Shown one piece after another: positions 55,151-64,000 of a stretch of DNA of 64,000 bases. The stretch's first letter is position 1; each line of letters opens with the position of its first letter. This DNA is from Virgibacillus dokdonensis. Its GTDB lineage: Bacteria; Bacillota; Bacilli; Bacillales; Amphibacillaceae. Under the pieces are notes generated by a model. It was not told the DNA's origin, ran no database searches, and saw nothing but the letters and a program-made list of their open reading frames with translations. The position numbers and the translations under genes are program-made. Location: NCBI RefSeq assembly GCF_900166595.1, contig NZ_LT745763.1, forward strand, positions 4,128,018-4,192,017, read 5' to 3'.

Positions 55151-55260
55151 TGAATCATACTCCTATGTTTTAGAGACTTAAAATGTGATACAGGAGATTT
55201 TTTGTATGACAGCGCCTTGCTTTTAAATTCTATATTAAATTATACGGTTCTTGCTCGTAT

Positions 55261-55297
55261 AACAAAAGTGATAACAACCATTGTTATCACTTTTGTT
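55261..55297 (-). terminator. Terminator after yacL
   Basis: A perfect 17 bp stem (AACAAAAGTGATAACAA and its complement) with a 3-base loop; on the minus strand it is followed by ATACGAGC. Starts 24 bp after the yacL stop. Confidence 0.85.
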
Positions 55298-55320
55298 CAT
55301 CCTTTATATGTTATACCTTT

Positions 55321-56415
55321 TTACAGTGCTTTTTCAAGTAATTTTGGTTTTGCAAATATCATTCGTCCAGCAGACGTTTGCAAGACACTCGTAATTAGCA
55401 CTTCGATTGTTTTGCCGATATAGTCTCTACCTTCTTCCACAACAATCATGGTTCCATCATCAAGGTAAGCGACCCCTTGATTATGTTCTTTCCCATCTTT
55501 TATAACATGTACGGTTAATTCTTCCCCAGGCAGGACAACAGGCTTCACAGCATTCGCCAAATCATTAATGTTTAATACAGACACACTTTGCAAGTCACAA
55601 ACTTTATTCAAGTTAAAGTCATTGGTTACAACGATACCATCAATTACTTTAGCCAATTTGATTAATTTGCTATCCACCTCATGAATATCTTCGAAGTCCC
55701 CTTCATAGATTTCCACTTTTACAGGTAAATCTTTCTGGATCCGATTTAACACGTCTAAACCTCTACGTCCACGGTTTCTCTTTAATACATCAGATGAATC
55801 AGCAATATGTTGCAGCTCGCCAAGTACGAATTGCGGAATAACAACCGTTCCTTCCAAGAAGTTCGTTTGGCAAATGTCAGCGATCCGTCCATCAATAATG
55901 ACACTTGTATCCAATATCTTTGCTTTAGGTTGTATGGTTGTATTTGTTACATCACTTTCTGGGATTTTTCGCTTTTCTTTTTCCTTACGATTCATATTAA
56001 ATAAATTGACAATATCTTCACGACGGCGAAAACCGACTTGAAAACCTAGATACCCTAATATAATCGTTATAAATAATGGAAGAACTTGTGAAACTAATAC
56101 ATTAAGATCTCCCAAAGGTATGGTGATTAAATACGCGATAATTAAACCAGCCATCAAACCTAACGTCCCTGAAAATAAATCACCAGCAGGTAGACGAATA
56201 AGTGCTTCCTCTATCCATTTTAAAAACCCTACAATATAATCGACAAGCCAATATGATATGAGAAAGAAAATAATAGCACCGATCGCCATTCCTATATAGG
56301 GAGAGAACATCCAATTAGCATCGGCAATATTTAATAAAGCTAAAAACAAAGGAACATAAAGATAACCTATAGTTCCTCCTAAAATAATGAAAAACAAATG
56401 CACAATCTTTTTCAT
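55321..56415 (-). CDS. yacL: Membrane PIN/TRAM-domain protein YacL
   Basis: 364 residues. Four N-terminal transmembrane helices (to about residue 130), a PIN nuclease-like domain ([16 protein letters not shown] with conserved Asp residues, later [14 protein letters not shown]) and a C-terminal TRAM domain. Homologues occur widely in Firmicutes; a membrane-bound RNase role is plausible but unproven. The start is uncertain between ATG 56415 and TTG 56421. Here it follows radA directly; disA, usually between them, is missing. Confidence 0.92.
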   Translation of the reverse strand: MKKIVHLFFIILGGTIGYLYVPLFLALLNIADANWMFSPYIGMAIGAIIFFLISYWLVDYIVGFLKWIEEALIRLPAGDLFSGTLGLMAGLIIAYLITIPLGDLNVLVSQVLPLFITIILGYLGFQVGFRRREDIVNLFNMNRKEKEKRKIPESDVTNTTIQPKAKILDTSVIIDGRIADICQTNFLEGTVVIPQFVLGELQHIADSSDVLKRNRGRRGLDVLNRIQKDLPVKVEIYEGDFEDIHEVDSKLIKLAKVIDGIVVTNDFNLNKVCDLQSVSVLNINDLANAVKPVVLPGEELTVHVIKDGKEHNQGVAYLDDGTMIVVEEGRDYIGKTIEVLITSVLQTSAGRMIFAKPKLLEKAL

Positions 56416-56627
56416 CAGCAATGCCACCTCCTAACTTATATTATTGCCTAAGATGAAAAAAAATAATCCTTGAATAATATTTATAATGAAATAATTTCCA
56501 TATGATAGTTTATAAACTTCCAAGTAATGAACAATCCTTTAAACGTTGGAGTAAATAAGCATTTTCAAACGCCCTTATCCTACAAACCTTTCATTTATAC
56601 TTCTTACTAATGAAATAAAAACAAAAC

Positions 56628-58001
56628 TTATCTACTTACCCCGATTTGTAATGCTTCTTGCACCGTGTTTACACCGATAATTTCGATGTTATTTGGCGTT
56701 GTCCAACCTCCCAAATTATTTTTAGGACAAATAACGCGTTTAAATCCTAGTTTGGCAGCTTCTTGAACACGTTGTTCAATGCGAGATACCCGTCTTATTT
56801 CTCCCGTCAGTCCGACTTCCCCAATAAAAATATCTTCCGGCTTTGTTGGTTGATCACGGAAGCTAGAAGCAATACTAACAGCAATTGCTAAATCAATGGC
56901 AGGTTCATCAAGTCTAACACCACCAGCAACTTTAATATATGCATCTTGGTTTTGCAGCATTAAACCGACACGTTTTTCTAACACTGCCATCAGTAGTGGA
57001 ACACGGTTCTGATCTACTCCTGTCGCCATTCTACGAGGGTTACCAAACGCTGTAGGAGAAATTAATGCCTGTATCTCTACCAATACTGGTCTTGTTCCCT
57101 CCATAGAAGCTACGACGGTAGACCCCGAAGCTCCTTGTGAACGTTCTTCCAAAAATATTTCTGAAGGGTTTAAAACTTCGCGTAGCCCCGCTTCCTTCAT
57201 CTCAAAGATGCCCATTTCATTCGTACTACCAAACCGATTTTTCACACCTCTTAAAATACGGTACGTATGATGACGCTCCCCTTCAAAATATAGCACAGCG
57301 TCCACCATATGCTCTAAAAGCCTTGGGCCAGCAATCGTCCCCTCTTTCGTCACGTGTCCCACAATAAAGATGGGTATTCCATTCGTTTTAGCAATTTTCA
57401 TCAATTCAGATGTACATTCTCTTACTTGAGAAACACTGCCCGGTGCACTAGTAATCTCTTCACGATAGACCGTTTGAATGGAATCAATAACGACAAATGA
57501 TGGTTTTATTGCTTCGATTTGATTTGCTATATCAAGTAAACTTGTTTCTGCTAACACATATAACTCGTCGGAAGTTACACCTAAACGATCAGCACGCAAC
57601 TTTGTCTGTCTCGTTGATTCTTCCCCGGAAATGTATAAAACAGACAGACTTTTATCTGCCAATTGAGATGATATTTGTAATAATAGGGTAGACTTTCCAA
57701 TCCCTGGATCACCACCAACTAGAACGAGAGAGCCTGGCACAATGCCGCCGCCGAGCACACGGTTAAACTCTTTCATATCTGTTGTCACTCTCGGTTCTTG
57801 TTGTGATTTAATTGCTGTAATTTTTTCAGGCTTTCCTACTGACCTATTACCTGTTTGAAAAGCTTGCTTTTGTCTCCCACCAGTAATTTCAATCTCTTCT
57901 ACAAACGTATTCCAATTATTACAACCAGGACACTTGCCAAGCCATTTTGCTACTTCATACCCACAATCCTGACAAACAAATTTCGTTTTACGCTTCGCCA
58001 A
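56628..58001 (-). CDS. radA: DNA repair protein RadA
   Basis: 457 residues. N-terminal zinc finger with C10, C13, C24 and C27; RecA-like ATPase with [10 protein letters not shown] (about residues 93-102); the RadA-specific KNRFGS motif; C-terminal Lon-protease-like domain. Helps branch migration in recombination. Preceded by a long repeat-filled spacer and a TATAAT-like box at 58032-58027. Confidence 0.97.
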   Translation of the reverse strand: MAKRKTKFVCQDCGYEVAKWLGKCPGCNNWNTFVEEIEITGGRQKQAFQTGNRSVGKPEKITAIKSQQEPRVTTDMKEFNRVLGGGIVPGSLVLVGGDPGIGKSTLLLQISSQLADKSLSVLYISGEESTRQTKLRADRLGVTSDELYVLAETSLLDIANQIEAIKPSFVVIDSIQTVYREEITSAPGSVSQVRECTSELMKIAKTNGIPIFIVGHVTKEGTIAGPRLLEHMVDAVLYFEGERHHTYRILRGVKNRFGSTNEMGIFEMKEAGLREVLNPSEIFLEERSQGASGSTVVASMEGTRPVLVEIQALISPTAFGNPRRMATGVDQNRVPLLMAVLEKRVGLMLQNQDAYIKVAGGVRLDEPAIDLAIAVSIASSFRDQPTKPEDIFIGEVGLTGEIRRVSRIEQRVQEAAKLGFKRVICPKNNLGGWTTPNNIEIIGVNTVQEALQIGVSR

Positions 58002-58204
58002 CCTATCACTACCCCTTCACTTATCTATTATATACGATTTTAGCAACCATAAAGTTACAGGTTCCTATCAATTTGAATAGGAATTCCATAGTCGTGCCAC
58101 AAATCTTCCCTATTTCATACTGCTTAAAGCTAAAAATGGATTCACTTTTTTCGAAAAGACACTTCTTGTTGCTTCAATTTACTTAAAAGCAGCGTTTTGT
58201 TATT

Positions 58205-58287
58205 CGAAAAACTTGGCTATCGCCAAAGTCTTTATCCGCTTATACTATAAACCTTAAAAAATTTATACTTTCCTATAGTATAAAAAA
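58205..58287. repeat. Dispersed hairpin repeat, copy E
   Basis: GAAAAACTTGGCTATCGCCAA (TTGGC/GCCAA hairpin), then CTTATACTATAAACCTTAAA and TATACTTTCCTATAGTATAA. TTATACTATA and TATAGTATAA form a perfect 10 bp inverted repeat, the best right-hand stem of the family. Confidence 0.8.
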
Positions 58288-58357
58288 CTCGCCTGCGAGT
58301 GCTTTCGCGATTTTCCTAACGCAAGTCATCTTTTGCTTTTCACCAATTCTTTATATA

Positions 58358-58412
58358 GAAAGCATTCGTTTTGCTTATACGATAAGCCTTAAAATTTTAT
58401 GCTTTCTATTGC
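58358..58412. repeat. Dispersed hairpin repeat, copy F (right half)
   Basis: GAAAGCATTCGTTTTGCTTATACGATAAGCCTTAAAATTTTATGCTTTC keeps only the right blocks (written here across two features: CTTATAC, CCTTAAAATTTTATGC). Confidence 0.5.
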
Positions 58413-58520
58413 TTATTTTTATTAGTTTAACATATTTTGGCGTTAAAAGAATGATTCTCATCATCTATATTATTGCAACATAGCAGGACGTTTTCCCTAA
58501 ACCTATCTATCTTATTACAA

Positions 58521-58601
58521 CAACTTTACTTATCGACAAATCTTTCGCATAAGCCTTCGTTTTTCTTATACGATAAAACCTTATACTTTTCTATAGTACA
58601 A
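58521..58601. repeat. Dispersed hairpin repeat, copy G
   Basis: ACTTTACTTATCGACAAATC, CATAAGCCTTCGTTTTTC, TTATACGATAAAACC and TTATACTTTTCTATAGTAC in family order. Confidence 0.7.
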
Positions 58602-58686
58602 ATTAGGTCATATTTGTTTCTTAGAATAATACTTCTTTTCTTTTTGTAAATAAATTTCTTAAAGCATTAATTTGGTTCTAAATAAA

Positions 58687-58724
58687 CAATCCTTTCGTGA
58701 AGCTACCTCCTCACGAAAGGATTG
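58687..58724 (-). terminator. Terminator of the ctsR-mcsA-mcsB-clpC operon
   Basis: CAATCCTTTCGTGA and TCACGAAAGGATTG form a perfect 14 bp stem with a 10-base loop, followed on the minus strand by TTTATTTAG, 90 bp after clpC. Confidence 0.88.
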
Positions 58725-58731
58725 GTTTGTC

Positions 58732-58789
58732 AGAAAAACTTGGCTATTAACAAGTCTTTATGGCGATGACCATGGCTGCCGCTTTCCGT
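58732..58789. repeat. Dispersed hairpin repeat, copy H (left half)
   Basis: AGAAAAACTTGGCTATTAACAAG then TTTATGGCGATGACC and GGCTGCCGC: the left two hairpins only. Confidence 0.55.
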
Positions 58790-58815
58790 TACTACTTATC
58801 ATCATATAGATAAGA

Positions 58816-61242
58816 CTAAGGAAGTATAATAAATTCTCCTTTATTGTTTAAACCAATTTTTACTTTTTGACCTTTTTCAATTGTTCCTTTTAAAAGCTCT
58901 TCAGACAATAAATCCTCTACATTCTTTTGAATCGAGCGACGAAGCGGTCTTGCTCCATATTCAGGATCGAAACCTTCATTGGCAATCTTTTCAATTGCCT
59001 TATCTGTTAGCGAGAACTCGATATCTTGTTCTTTTAAACGTTTTTGCAGTTGTTGAATCATTAGCGTTACAATCTGCTTCATATGTTTTTTCTCTAAGGA
59101 ATGGAAAACAATTGTTTCATCTATACGGTTTAAAAATTCTGGTCGAAATGCTTTTTTTAGCTCTTCCGTTACTTTTGATTTCATATTTTTATAATCCTGG
59201 TCTTCTTCCCCTAAATTAAAGCCAACATATTTATTTCGCTTTAATTCGCTCGCACCAACATTCGATGTCATAATTAATACCGTATTACGAAAATCGACCA
59301 CGCGACCTTTGGAGTCGGTTAAACGACCATCTTCAAGAACTTGTAATAAGATATTGAACACTTCCGGATGAGCCTTTTCTACTTCATCTAAAAGCACAAC
59401 GGAATACGGTTTTCTACGGACTTTTTCAGTTAGTTGACCGCCTTCTTCATATCCTACATAGCCAGGAGGTGGGCCAACTAAACGAGAAGTAGCATGCTTT
59501 TCCATATACTCCGACATATCAATTCGAATCATGGCATCCTCATCCGCAAACATGGCTTCCGCTAAGGCACGAGCTAATTCCGTTTTCCCAACCCCTGTTG
59601 GTCCTAAAAATATAAACGAACCAATTGGGCGTTTCGGATCTTTCAACCCTGCTCGAGCTCTACGGATTGCTTTAGAAACGGCATTTACAGCTTCTTCTTG
59701 ACCGATTACTCGATTGTGAAGGATCTCCTCCATGTTAAGCAAACGTTCGCTCTCATCCTTCGTTAGTTTTGCTACAGGGACACCCGTCCAGATAGATACA
59801 ACACTCGCAATGTCTTCTACTGTAACCTCCGTATCGGTTTGTCCTTGCTTTTCTTTCCATTTTGTCTTCGTCTCAGCTACTTCTTCACGTAACCGTTGCT
59901 CGGAATCACGAAGCGATGCGGCTTTTTCAAACTCTTGACTTTGTACAGCTGCATCCTTTTCCTTACGAACCTCTTCCAACTTATGTTCTAATTTCTTCAG
60001 GTTTGGTGGTACAGTATAGGATTTTAAACGCACCTTCGATCCTGCTTCATCAATTAAATCAATCGCCTTATCTGGTAAGAACCGGTCAGTTATATAACGA
60101 TCCGATAGATTAGCAGCTGCTTCAATTGCTTCATCTGTTATCGTAACACGATGATGTGCTTCGTAACGATCACGTAAGCCTTTTAAAATTTGGATCGTTT
60201 CTTCCAACGTTGGTTCATCAACTTGAATAGGCTGGAATCTGCGCTCAAGCGCTGCATCTTTTTCAATATATTTACGATACTCATCTAATGTCGTAGCACC
60301 AATACACTGTAACTCACCACGGGCAAGTGATGGCTTTAAAATATTTGACGCATCAATCGCACCTTCTGCCCCACCAGCGCCAATTAAAGTGTGCAATTCA
60401 TCAATAAATAAGATAATGTTACCAGCTCGACGAATTTCTTCCATTACCTTTTTCAAACGATCTTCGAACTCACCACGATATTTTGTTCCTGCCACAACCG
60501 TTCCCATATCTAGCGTCATCACGCGCTTATCTCGTAATGTTTCTGGTACTTCATTTTGAATAATTTGTTGTGCAAGCCCTTCTGCAACCGCTGTTTTTCC
60601 TACACCAGGCTCGCCAATTAATACAGGGTTGTTTTTCGTACGGCGACTTAACACTTGAATAACCCGTTCGATTTCCTTACTACGTCCAATAACTGGATCA
60701 ATATTGCCTTCTTTGGCGCTCACCGTTAAATCACGTGCTAACGAATCAAGTGTTGGGGTATTCGCATTGGATTGTTGCGCACGCCCCTGACGATTTGCTT
60801 GCGATTCATTACTACCTAAAAGCTGTAAAACTTGCTGTCTAGCTTTGTTCAGGCTAACCCCTAAATTATTTAAAACTCTAGCAGCAACGCCCTCTCCTTC
60901 TCGGATAAGCCCTAATAGTATGTGCTCTGTGCCAACATATGAATGCCCAAGCTTACGTGCTTCATCTTGGCAAAGTTCTACCACTTTTTTCGCACGTGGT
61001 GTATAGTGAATTGTTTGCATTGGCTGTTTCCCTACGCCAATTAGTTTTTCCACCTCTTCTTGAATTTTGGAAATCTCCAATCCAAGTGATTGTAATGCTT
61101 TTGCAGCAATACCTTCTCCTTCGCGGACAAGTCCTAGTAAAATATGTTCTGTCCCGATATTATTATGCCCTAATCTTACAGCCTCCTCTTGGGAGAGTGC
61201 GAGTACTTTTTGTGCTCTTTCGGTAAAACGTCCAGACATCAT
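58816..61242 (-). CDS. clpC: ATP-dependent Clp protease ATPase subunit ClpC
   Basis: 808-residue HSP100 unfoldase that feeds ClpP and, with McsB, degrades arginine-phosphorylated proteins. Two Clp_N repeats (to about residue 145), AAA1 with GEPGVGKTA, a UVR/M-domain (about 415-450), AAA2 with GPTGVGKTE, and a C-terminal D2-small domain. The AGGAGG lies about 9 bp before the first of two ATG codons. Last gene of the CtsR regulon operon. Confidence 0.98.
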   Translation of the reverse strand: MMSGRFTERAQKVLALSQEEAVRLGHNNIGTEHILLGLVREGEGIAAKALQSLGLEISKIQEEVEKLIGVGKQPMQTIHYTPRAKKVVELCQDEARKLGHSYVGTEHILLGLIREGEGVAARVLNNLGVSLNKARQQVLQLLGSNESQANRQGRAQQSNANTPTLDSLARDLTVSAKEGNIDPVIGRSKEIERVIQVLSRRTKNNPVLIGEPGVGKTAVAEGLAQQIIQNEVPETLRDKRVMTLDMGTVVAGTKYRGEFEDRLKKVMEEIRRAGNIILFIDELHTLIGAGGAEGAIDASNILKPSLARGELQCIGATTLDEYRKYIEKDAALERRFQPIQVDEPTLEETIQILKGLRDRYEAHHRVTITDEAIEAAANLSDRYITDRFLPDKAIDLIDEAGSKVRLKSYTVPPNLKKLEHKLEEVRKEKDAAVQSQEFEKAASLRDSEQRLREEVAETKTKWKEKQGQTDTEVTVEDIASVVSIWTGVPVAKLTKDESERLLNMEEILHNRVIGQEEAVNAVSKAIRRARAGLKDPKRPIGSFIFLGPTGVGKTELARALAEAMFADEDAMIRIDMSEYMEKHATSRLVGPPPGYVGYEEGGQLTEKVRRKPYSVVLLDEVEKAHPEVFNILLQVLEDGRLTDSKGRVVDFRNTVLIMTSNVGASELKRNKYVGFNLGEEDQDYKNMKSKVTEELKKAFRPEFLNRIDETIVFHSLEKKHMKQIVTLMIQQLQKRLKEQDIEFSLTDKAIEKIANEGFDPEYGARPLRRSIQKNVEDLLSEELLKGTIEKGQKVKIGLNNKGEFIILP

Positions 61243-61260
61243 ATATTCGTTTCCTCCTAT

Positions 61261-62325
61261 CTATTCCTCTAATTGCAACCGCTGACGAATAAGAGAAGCT
61301 CGCAATTGGTCACGTTCACTTGCTGCTAATGTTTTTTTGGCATAGTGCTGTAAAAATCCTGGTTGAGTCAAAATCATTAGTTCATTTAAAATATTTCTTG
61401 ATACATTTTTCAATAAACCTACATCAATACCTAACCTTACATTGGATAAGCATGTTGCAGCCTCTTTTGATTCTAAAATTCTTGCATATGCCAATACACC
61501 ATAAGAACGAAAAATTCGATCTTCCAACTTCTCTTTCGATTGCTCCATTATCCGATGTCTCGCATAACGTTCCTGTTCAATTAATTGCTTCACAACACTT
61601 TGCAAATCAGCAACGATATCCTCTTCTGATTTTCCAAGCGTAATCTGATTAGATATTTGAAAAATGTTTCCTTGCGCTTCACTACCTTCGCCATAAATAC
61701 CTCGTACAACGAGACCTAACTGGTTAATTGCTGGTATCATGCGATTGATTTGTTTTGTTAAAACTAACGCGGGCAAATGCATCATAACAGAAGCACGCAT
61801 TCCAGTTCCTACATTCGTCGGACAACTTGTCAAGTAACCTCGTTTTTCATCAAAAGCATAATTGATTTTTTCTTCTAGCCAATCATCAAATTCGAATGCT
61901 TGTTGCAGGGCCTCTGCTATTTGAAAACCTGGGAAATAAAGTTGCAAGCGAATATGGTCTTCTTCATTGATCATAAGAGATACTTGCTCATTTTCAGAAA
62001 TAAGCACAGATGCAGCTTCAGATTGCTTTGCTAACAACGGACTAATCAAATGTTTTTCGACTAATACACGTTTTTCAATAGCGGATAGATCACGAATGGA
62101 TACAAATGCTAAATCTTTATACACTCCATAAGTTTGTCCTTCATACTTTTCTTGAAAAAAACTCCTTATTTCCTCTAACTCTTTTGGATCAGCAGCTATT
62201 GGATAAGGTATATTAGCAAAATTTCGAGCAAGGCGAATACGGCTACTTAAAACAATATCGCTATCTGGACCATCTTTCCGCATCCACGGGCTAATCGCTT
62301 CATTCATAAATTGCTGCAATGTCAT
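61261..62325 (-). CDS. mcsB: Protein arginine kinase McsB
   Basis: 354 residues of the ATP:guanido phosphotransferase family; phosphorylates arginines to tag proteins for ClpCP and releases Cts[11 protein letters not shown] near residue 28 binds nucleotide; the NEEDH loop near 120-124 and C168 in [10 protein letters not shown] form the active site. ATG overlaps the mcsA stop by 4 bp. Confidence 0.97.
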   Translation of the reverse strand: MTLQQFMNEAISPWMRKDGPDSDIVLSSRIRLARNFANIPYPIAADPKELEEIRSFFQEKYEGQTYGVYKDLAFVSIRDLSAIEKRVLVEKHLISPLLAKQSEAASVLISENEQVSLMINEEDHIRLQLYFPGFQIAEALQQAFEFDDWLEEKINYAFDEKRGYLTSCPTNVGTGMRASVMMHLPALVLTKQINRMIPAINQLGLVVRGIYGEGSEAQGNIFQISNQITLGKSEEDIVADLQSVVKQLIEQERYARHRIMEQSKEKLEDRIFRSYGVLAYARILESKEAATCLSNVRLGIDVGLLKNVSRNILNELMILTQPGFLQHYAKKTLAASERDQLRASLIRQRLQLEE

Positions 62326-62870
62326 GATTGATCACCTGCCTCTGCCTGACCGTCATCTTGATTTAAAGCTTTAATTTGATCTCTTACTTTTGCTGCTTCT
62401 TCAAATTCTTCATTCTCAATTAACTTTTTCAAATGCAGTTTTAAATCTTCTAGCTGTTTTTTCTTATGCAAATCTCCACCTTGTCGTTTAGGGATTTTCC
62501 CATTATGCTTTACATTCCCCGCATGGACTCTTCGAAATATCGAGTCTAAACGATCGTTAAAAGTTTCATAACAAACAGCACAGCCAAATTTTCCTACTTG
62601 CTTAAATTGAGAAAAAGTCATTTCGCATTTTGGACATTGTAAGTCCTTTGTCTGATGATAACTTTCCGTGTGTGGATTTGACAAGCTGGAGGTGTCAAAA
62701 TTAAATAACCCAGAAAGTAAATGATGTAGCGAATATCCATCTTCTGAATAGTTCATATACCCTTTATCCTTCGCACAAACATTACAAACATGAACCTCCA
62801 TTTTTTGCCCTTGAATCACTTGTGTGAAATGAAGGGTTGCAGGACGTTTGTGACATTCTTGGCATTGCAT
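62322..62870 (-). CDS. mcsA: McsA, activator of McsB
   Basis: 182 residues with CxxC zinc pairs (CQEC, CNVC, CPKC, CAVC) in two zinc-binding modules and a C-terminal UVR motif ([20 protein letters not shown]). Binds and activates McsB. ATG 62870 is 7 bp after GGGGAG. Confidence 0.96.
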   Translation of the reverse strand: MQCQECHKRPATLHFTQVIQGQKMEVHVCNVCAKDKGYMNYSEDGYSLHHLLSGLFNFDTSSLSNPHTESYHQTKDLQCPKCEMTFSQFKQVGKFGCAVCYETFNDRLDSIFRRVHAGNVKHNGKIPKRQGGDLHKKKQLEDLKLHLKKLIENEEFEEAAKVRDQIKALNQDDGQAEAGDQS

Positions 62871-62884
62871 GTTCACACTCCCCT

Positions 62885-63352
62885 TTATTTATTTAAATAC
62901 TTAAGCGTTGTAAGCATGGATGTTAATACGCGTGCACGAATTTCATCTCGTAAAGGCAATTGGAATGGAAGCGTCGTTCTTTCAATAGCGCTTAACATAA
63001 TCTTAGCCTCGCGTTCCGTAATTAACTCTTCTTCAAGTAACCTTTCTAATATACCGACTGCTTTTTGCTGAGATACAGATGGATTAATCATTTCAATAAT
63101 TTCATCAATCAACTTGGACTCTTCTTGGTGAATAACCCGCATAATTCGAATAAAACCACCGCCACCACGCTTACTTTCCACAATATAACCTTTTTCAGCA
63201 GTAAAGCGTGTATTAATTACATAATTAATTTGTGAGGGGACACATTGAAATTGGTCAGCTATCTCACTTCGTTTAATTTCAATTACATTCTTCCCTTTTG
63301 ATTGAAGGATTTGCTTCAAATAACTTTCAATTATATCTGATATATTACCCAT
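62885..63352 (-). CDS. ctsR: Class III stress repressor CtsR
   Basis: 155 residues: winged helix-turn-helix N-terminus and the tetraglycine heat-sensing wing RGGGGFIRI near residue 62, then a helical dimer/McsB-interaction domain. Represses its own operon through heptads in its promoter. Confidence 0.97.
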   Translation of the reverse strand: MGNISDIIESYLKQILQSKGKNVIEIKRSEIADQFQCVPSQINYVINTRFTAEKGYIVESKRGGGGFIRIMRVIHQEESKLIDEIIEMINPSVSQQKAVGILERLLEEELITEREAKIMLSAIERTTLPFQLPLRDEIRARVLTSMLTTLKYLNK

Positions 63353-63383
63353 ATGCCCACCCCCTTTTGTATAGAGTAACGGT

Positions 63384-63406
63384 TTTGACTTTGACTATCT
63401 TTGACT
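63384..63406 (-). promoter_or_regulatory. CtsR operator (three heptads)
   Basis: AGTCAAA-GAT-AGTCAAA at 63406-63390 matches the RGTCAAA-NAN-RGTCAAA consensus. A third AGTCAAA at 63390-63384 overlaps by one base. It covers the transcription start region of ctsR. Confidence 0.92.
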
Positions 63407-63414
63407 ATACTTTT

Positions 63415-63443
63415 ATTATACGGGAATTTAAAGAAGATGCAAA
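63415..63443 (-). promoter_or_regulatory. Promoter of the ctsR operon
   Basis: TTTGCA (63443-63438), 17 bp spacer, TATAAT (63420-63415), directly upstream of the CtsR operator. Confidence 0.82.
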
Positions 63444-63562
63444 TACAATACTATGTTTATTGTAGACAAAAATAACTCATAAAAAACACATAATAAAAAA
63501 ACCTTCTATGAATGGGAATTTCACGACAAAAGTCTTTTTATTACGACAAACCGTATTACCAT

Positions 63563-63657
63563 AGAAAACTTGACTTATCGTCAAGTCTTATGGCGGAAAC
63601 CGTATTTTTGCTTATAATATATTAAAAAATCCGACACATTCCTATAGTGTAAAAAAG
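63563..63657. repeat. Dispersed hairpin repeat, copy I (best left hairpin)
   Basis: AGAAAACTTGACTTATCGTCAAG: CTTGAC and GTCAAG form a perfect stem with a TTATC loop. Then TTATGGCGGAAACCG, CTTATAATATATT and CATTCCTATAGTGTAAAAAA. Confidence 0.8.
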
Positions 63658-63844
63658 ATTTTGCCAAACATTTTAGAATTTTGAAAGGTACGCCTTTTTT
63701 ATATAAAAGAAACGGACGTAATTCATTCGAACGAGTATCGCCCATTTTTATACCTCGTTATTAGGAATTCCCCTGTTTGTTTTTCTCTATCTAACCTTTC
63801 TTAAACAACAGTTTGACCTGTTCCTAACCTTCCGCCGATATTTC

Positions 63845-63907
63845 AACAACTTGGCTTATCGTCAAAATTTTAAGAATAAAATTCACACTTTGCTACAACG
63901 TAAAAAA
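63845..63907. repeat. Dispersed hairpin repeat, copy J (degenerate)
   Basis: AACAACTTGGCTTATCGTCAAAATTTTAAGAAT keeps the left hairpin; the right part has decayed (shown as ACTTGGCTTATCG and GTAAAAAAAG). Confidence 0.55.
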
Positions 63908-64000
63908 AGATGAGTATTCCACTATCTGGAGTTCCCATCTTATACGAACACTTTTAAATACATCCTTATAACTATATGCTTTTTATTTTAATTCAGTAAC

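Larger units (their letters stand above)
55020..55320. other. gltX-yacL spacer
   Basis: 301 bp without a gene. Contains dispersed-repeat copy D and the yacL terminator. In B. subtilis ispD and ispF would be here. Confidence 0.6.
58002..58815. other. 814 bp clpC-radA spacer filled with repeats
   Basis: No gene supported. Holds dispersed-repeat copies E, F (right half), G and H (left half), the clpC terminator and a possible radA -10 box. Base composition is very AT-rich. Confidence 0.7.
63444..64000. other. Gene-free region upstream of ctsR
   Basis: About 560 bp with dispersed-repeat copies I and J and no supported gene. A run TAAAAAAAGATGAGTATTCC near 63900 ends copy J. Confidence 0.6.

Overview
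The window is a low-GC Firmicutes chromosome segment, almost certainly from a Bacillaceae species of the Oceanobacillus/Virgibacillus/Lentibacillus type (inference from protein similarity to Bacillus subtilis homologues, gene order, AGGAGG ribosome binding sites, and a group IIC intron whose 3' end closely resembles the one I recall from Oceanobacillus iheyensis). No rRNA, tRNA, CRISPR or prophage was seen.

Layout. (1) 1-9000 is an accessory region: the divergent tnpR (cut by the window edge) and tnpA of a Tn3-family transposon, a DUF2975 membrane protein plus small XRE regulator, a small membrane protein, a secreted Cys-containing protein, an LCM-type methyltransferase, a GNAT acetyltransferase and two VOC (glyoxalase-fold) proteins. 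The spacers carry fragments of a GCGCCC-containing repeat. (2) 9100-45100, all on the minus strand, is the translation/transcription supercluster. Read in the direction of transcription: rplK-rplA, rplJ-rplL, a methyltransferase (ybxB), rpoB-rpoC, rplGB-rpsL-rpsG-fusA-tuf, the S10/spc/alpha operons (rpsJ to rplQ), ecfA1-ecfA2-ecfT-truA, and rplM-rpsI. (3) 45400-63400, also minus, holds ctsR-mcsA-mcsB-clpC (protein quality control), radA, yacL, gltX, cysE-cysS-mrnC-rlmB-rae1, sigH, rpmG, secE and nusG. Compared with B. subtilis, disA (after radA), ispD-ispF (before gltX) and map (after adk) are missing from their usual positions.

Regulation visible in sequence: a CtsR operator on the ctsR promoter; a cysteine T-box before cysE; an L10 leader with attenuator before rplJ; an L13 leader before rplM; sigma-A type promoters before rplK, rplJ, rplGB, rpsJ, rplM and sigH; and many intrinsic terminators.

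Two observations stand out. First, a dispersed intergenic repeat of about 90 bp (at least eight full or partial copies plus degenerate ones) always lies in the same orientation. On the transcribed strand it ends in a small GATAA/GACAA-loop hairpin followed by T residues, so it looks like a mobile or amplified terminator-like element, and one copy sits inside the rpoB-rpoC spacer. Second, a complete group IIC intron with its reverse transcriptase has inserted directly behind the T-box terminator of cysE, placing intron, RT and the cys genes downstream of a tRNA-Cys-sensing switch.
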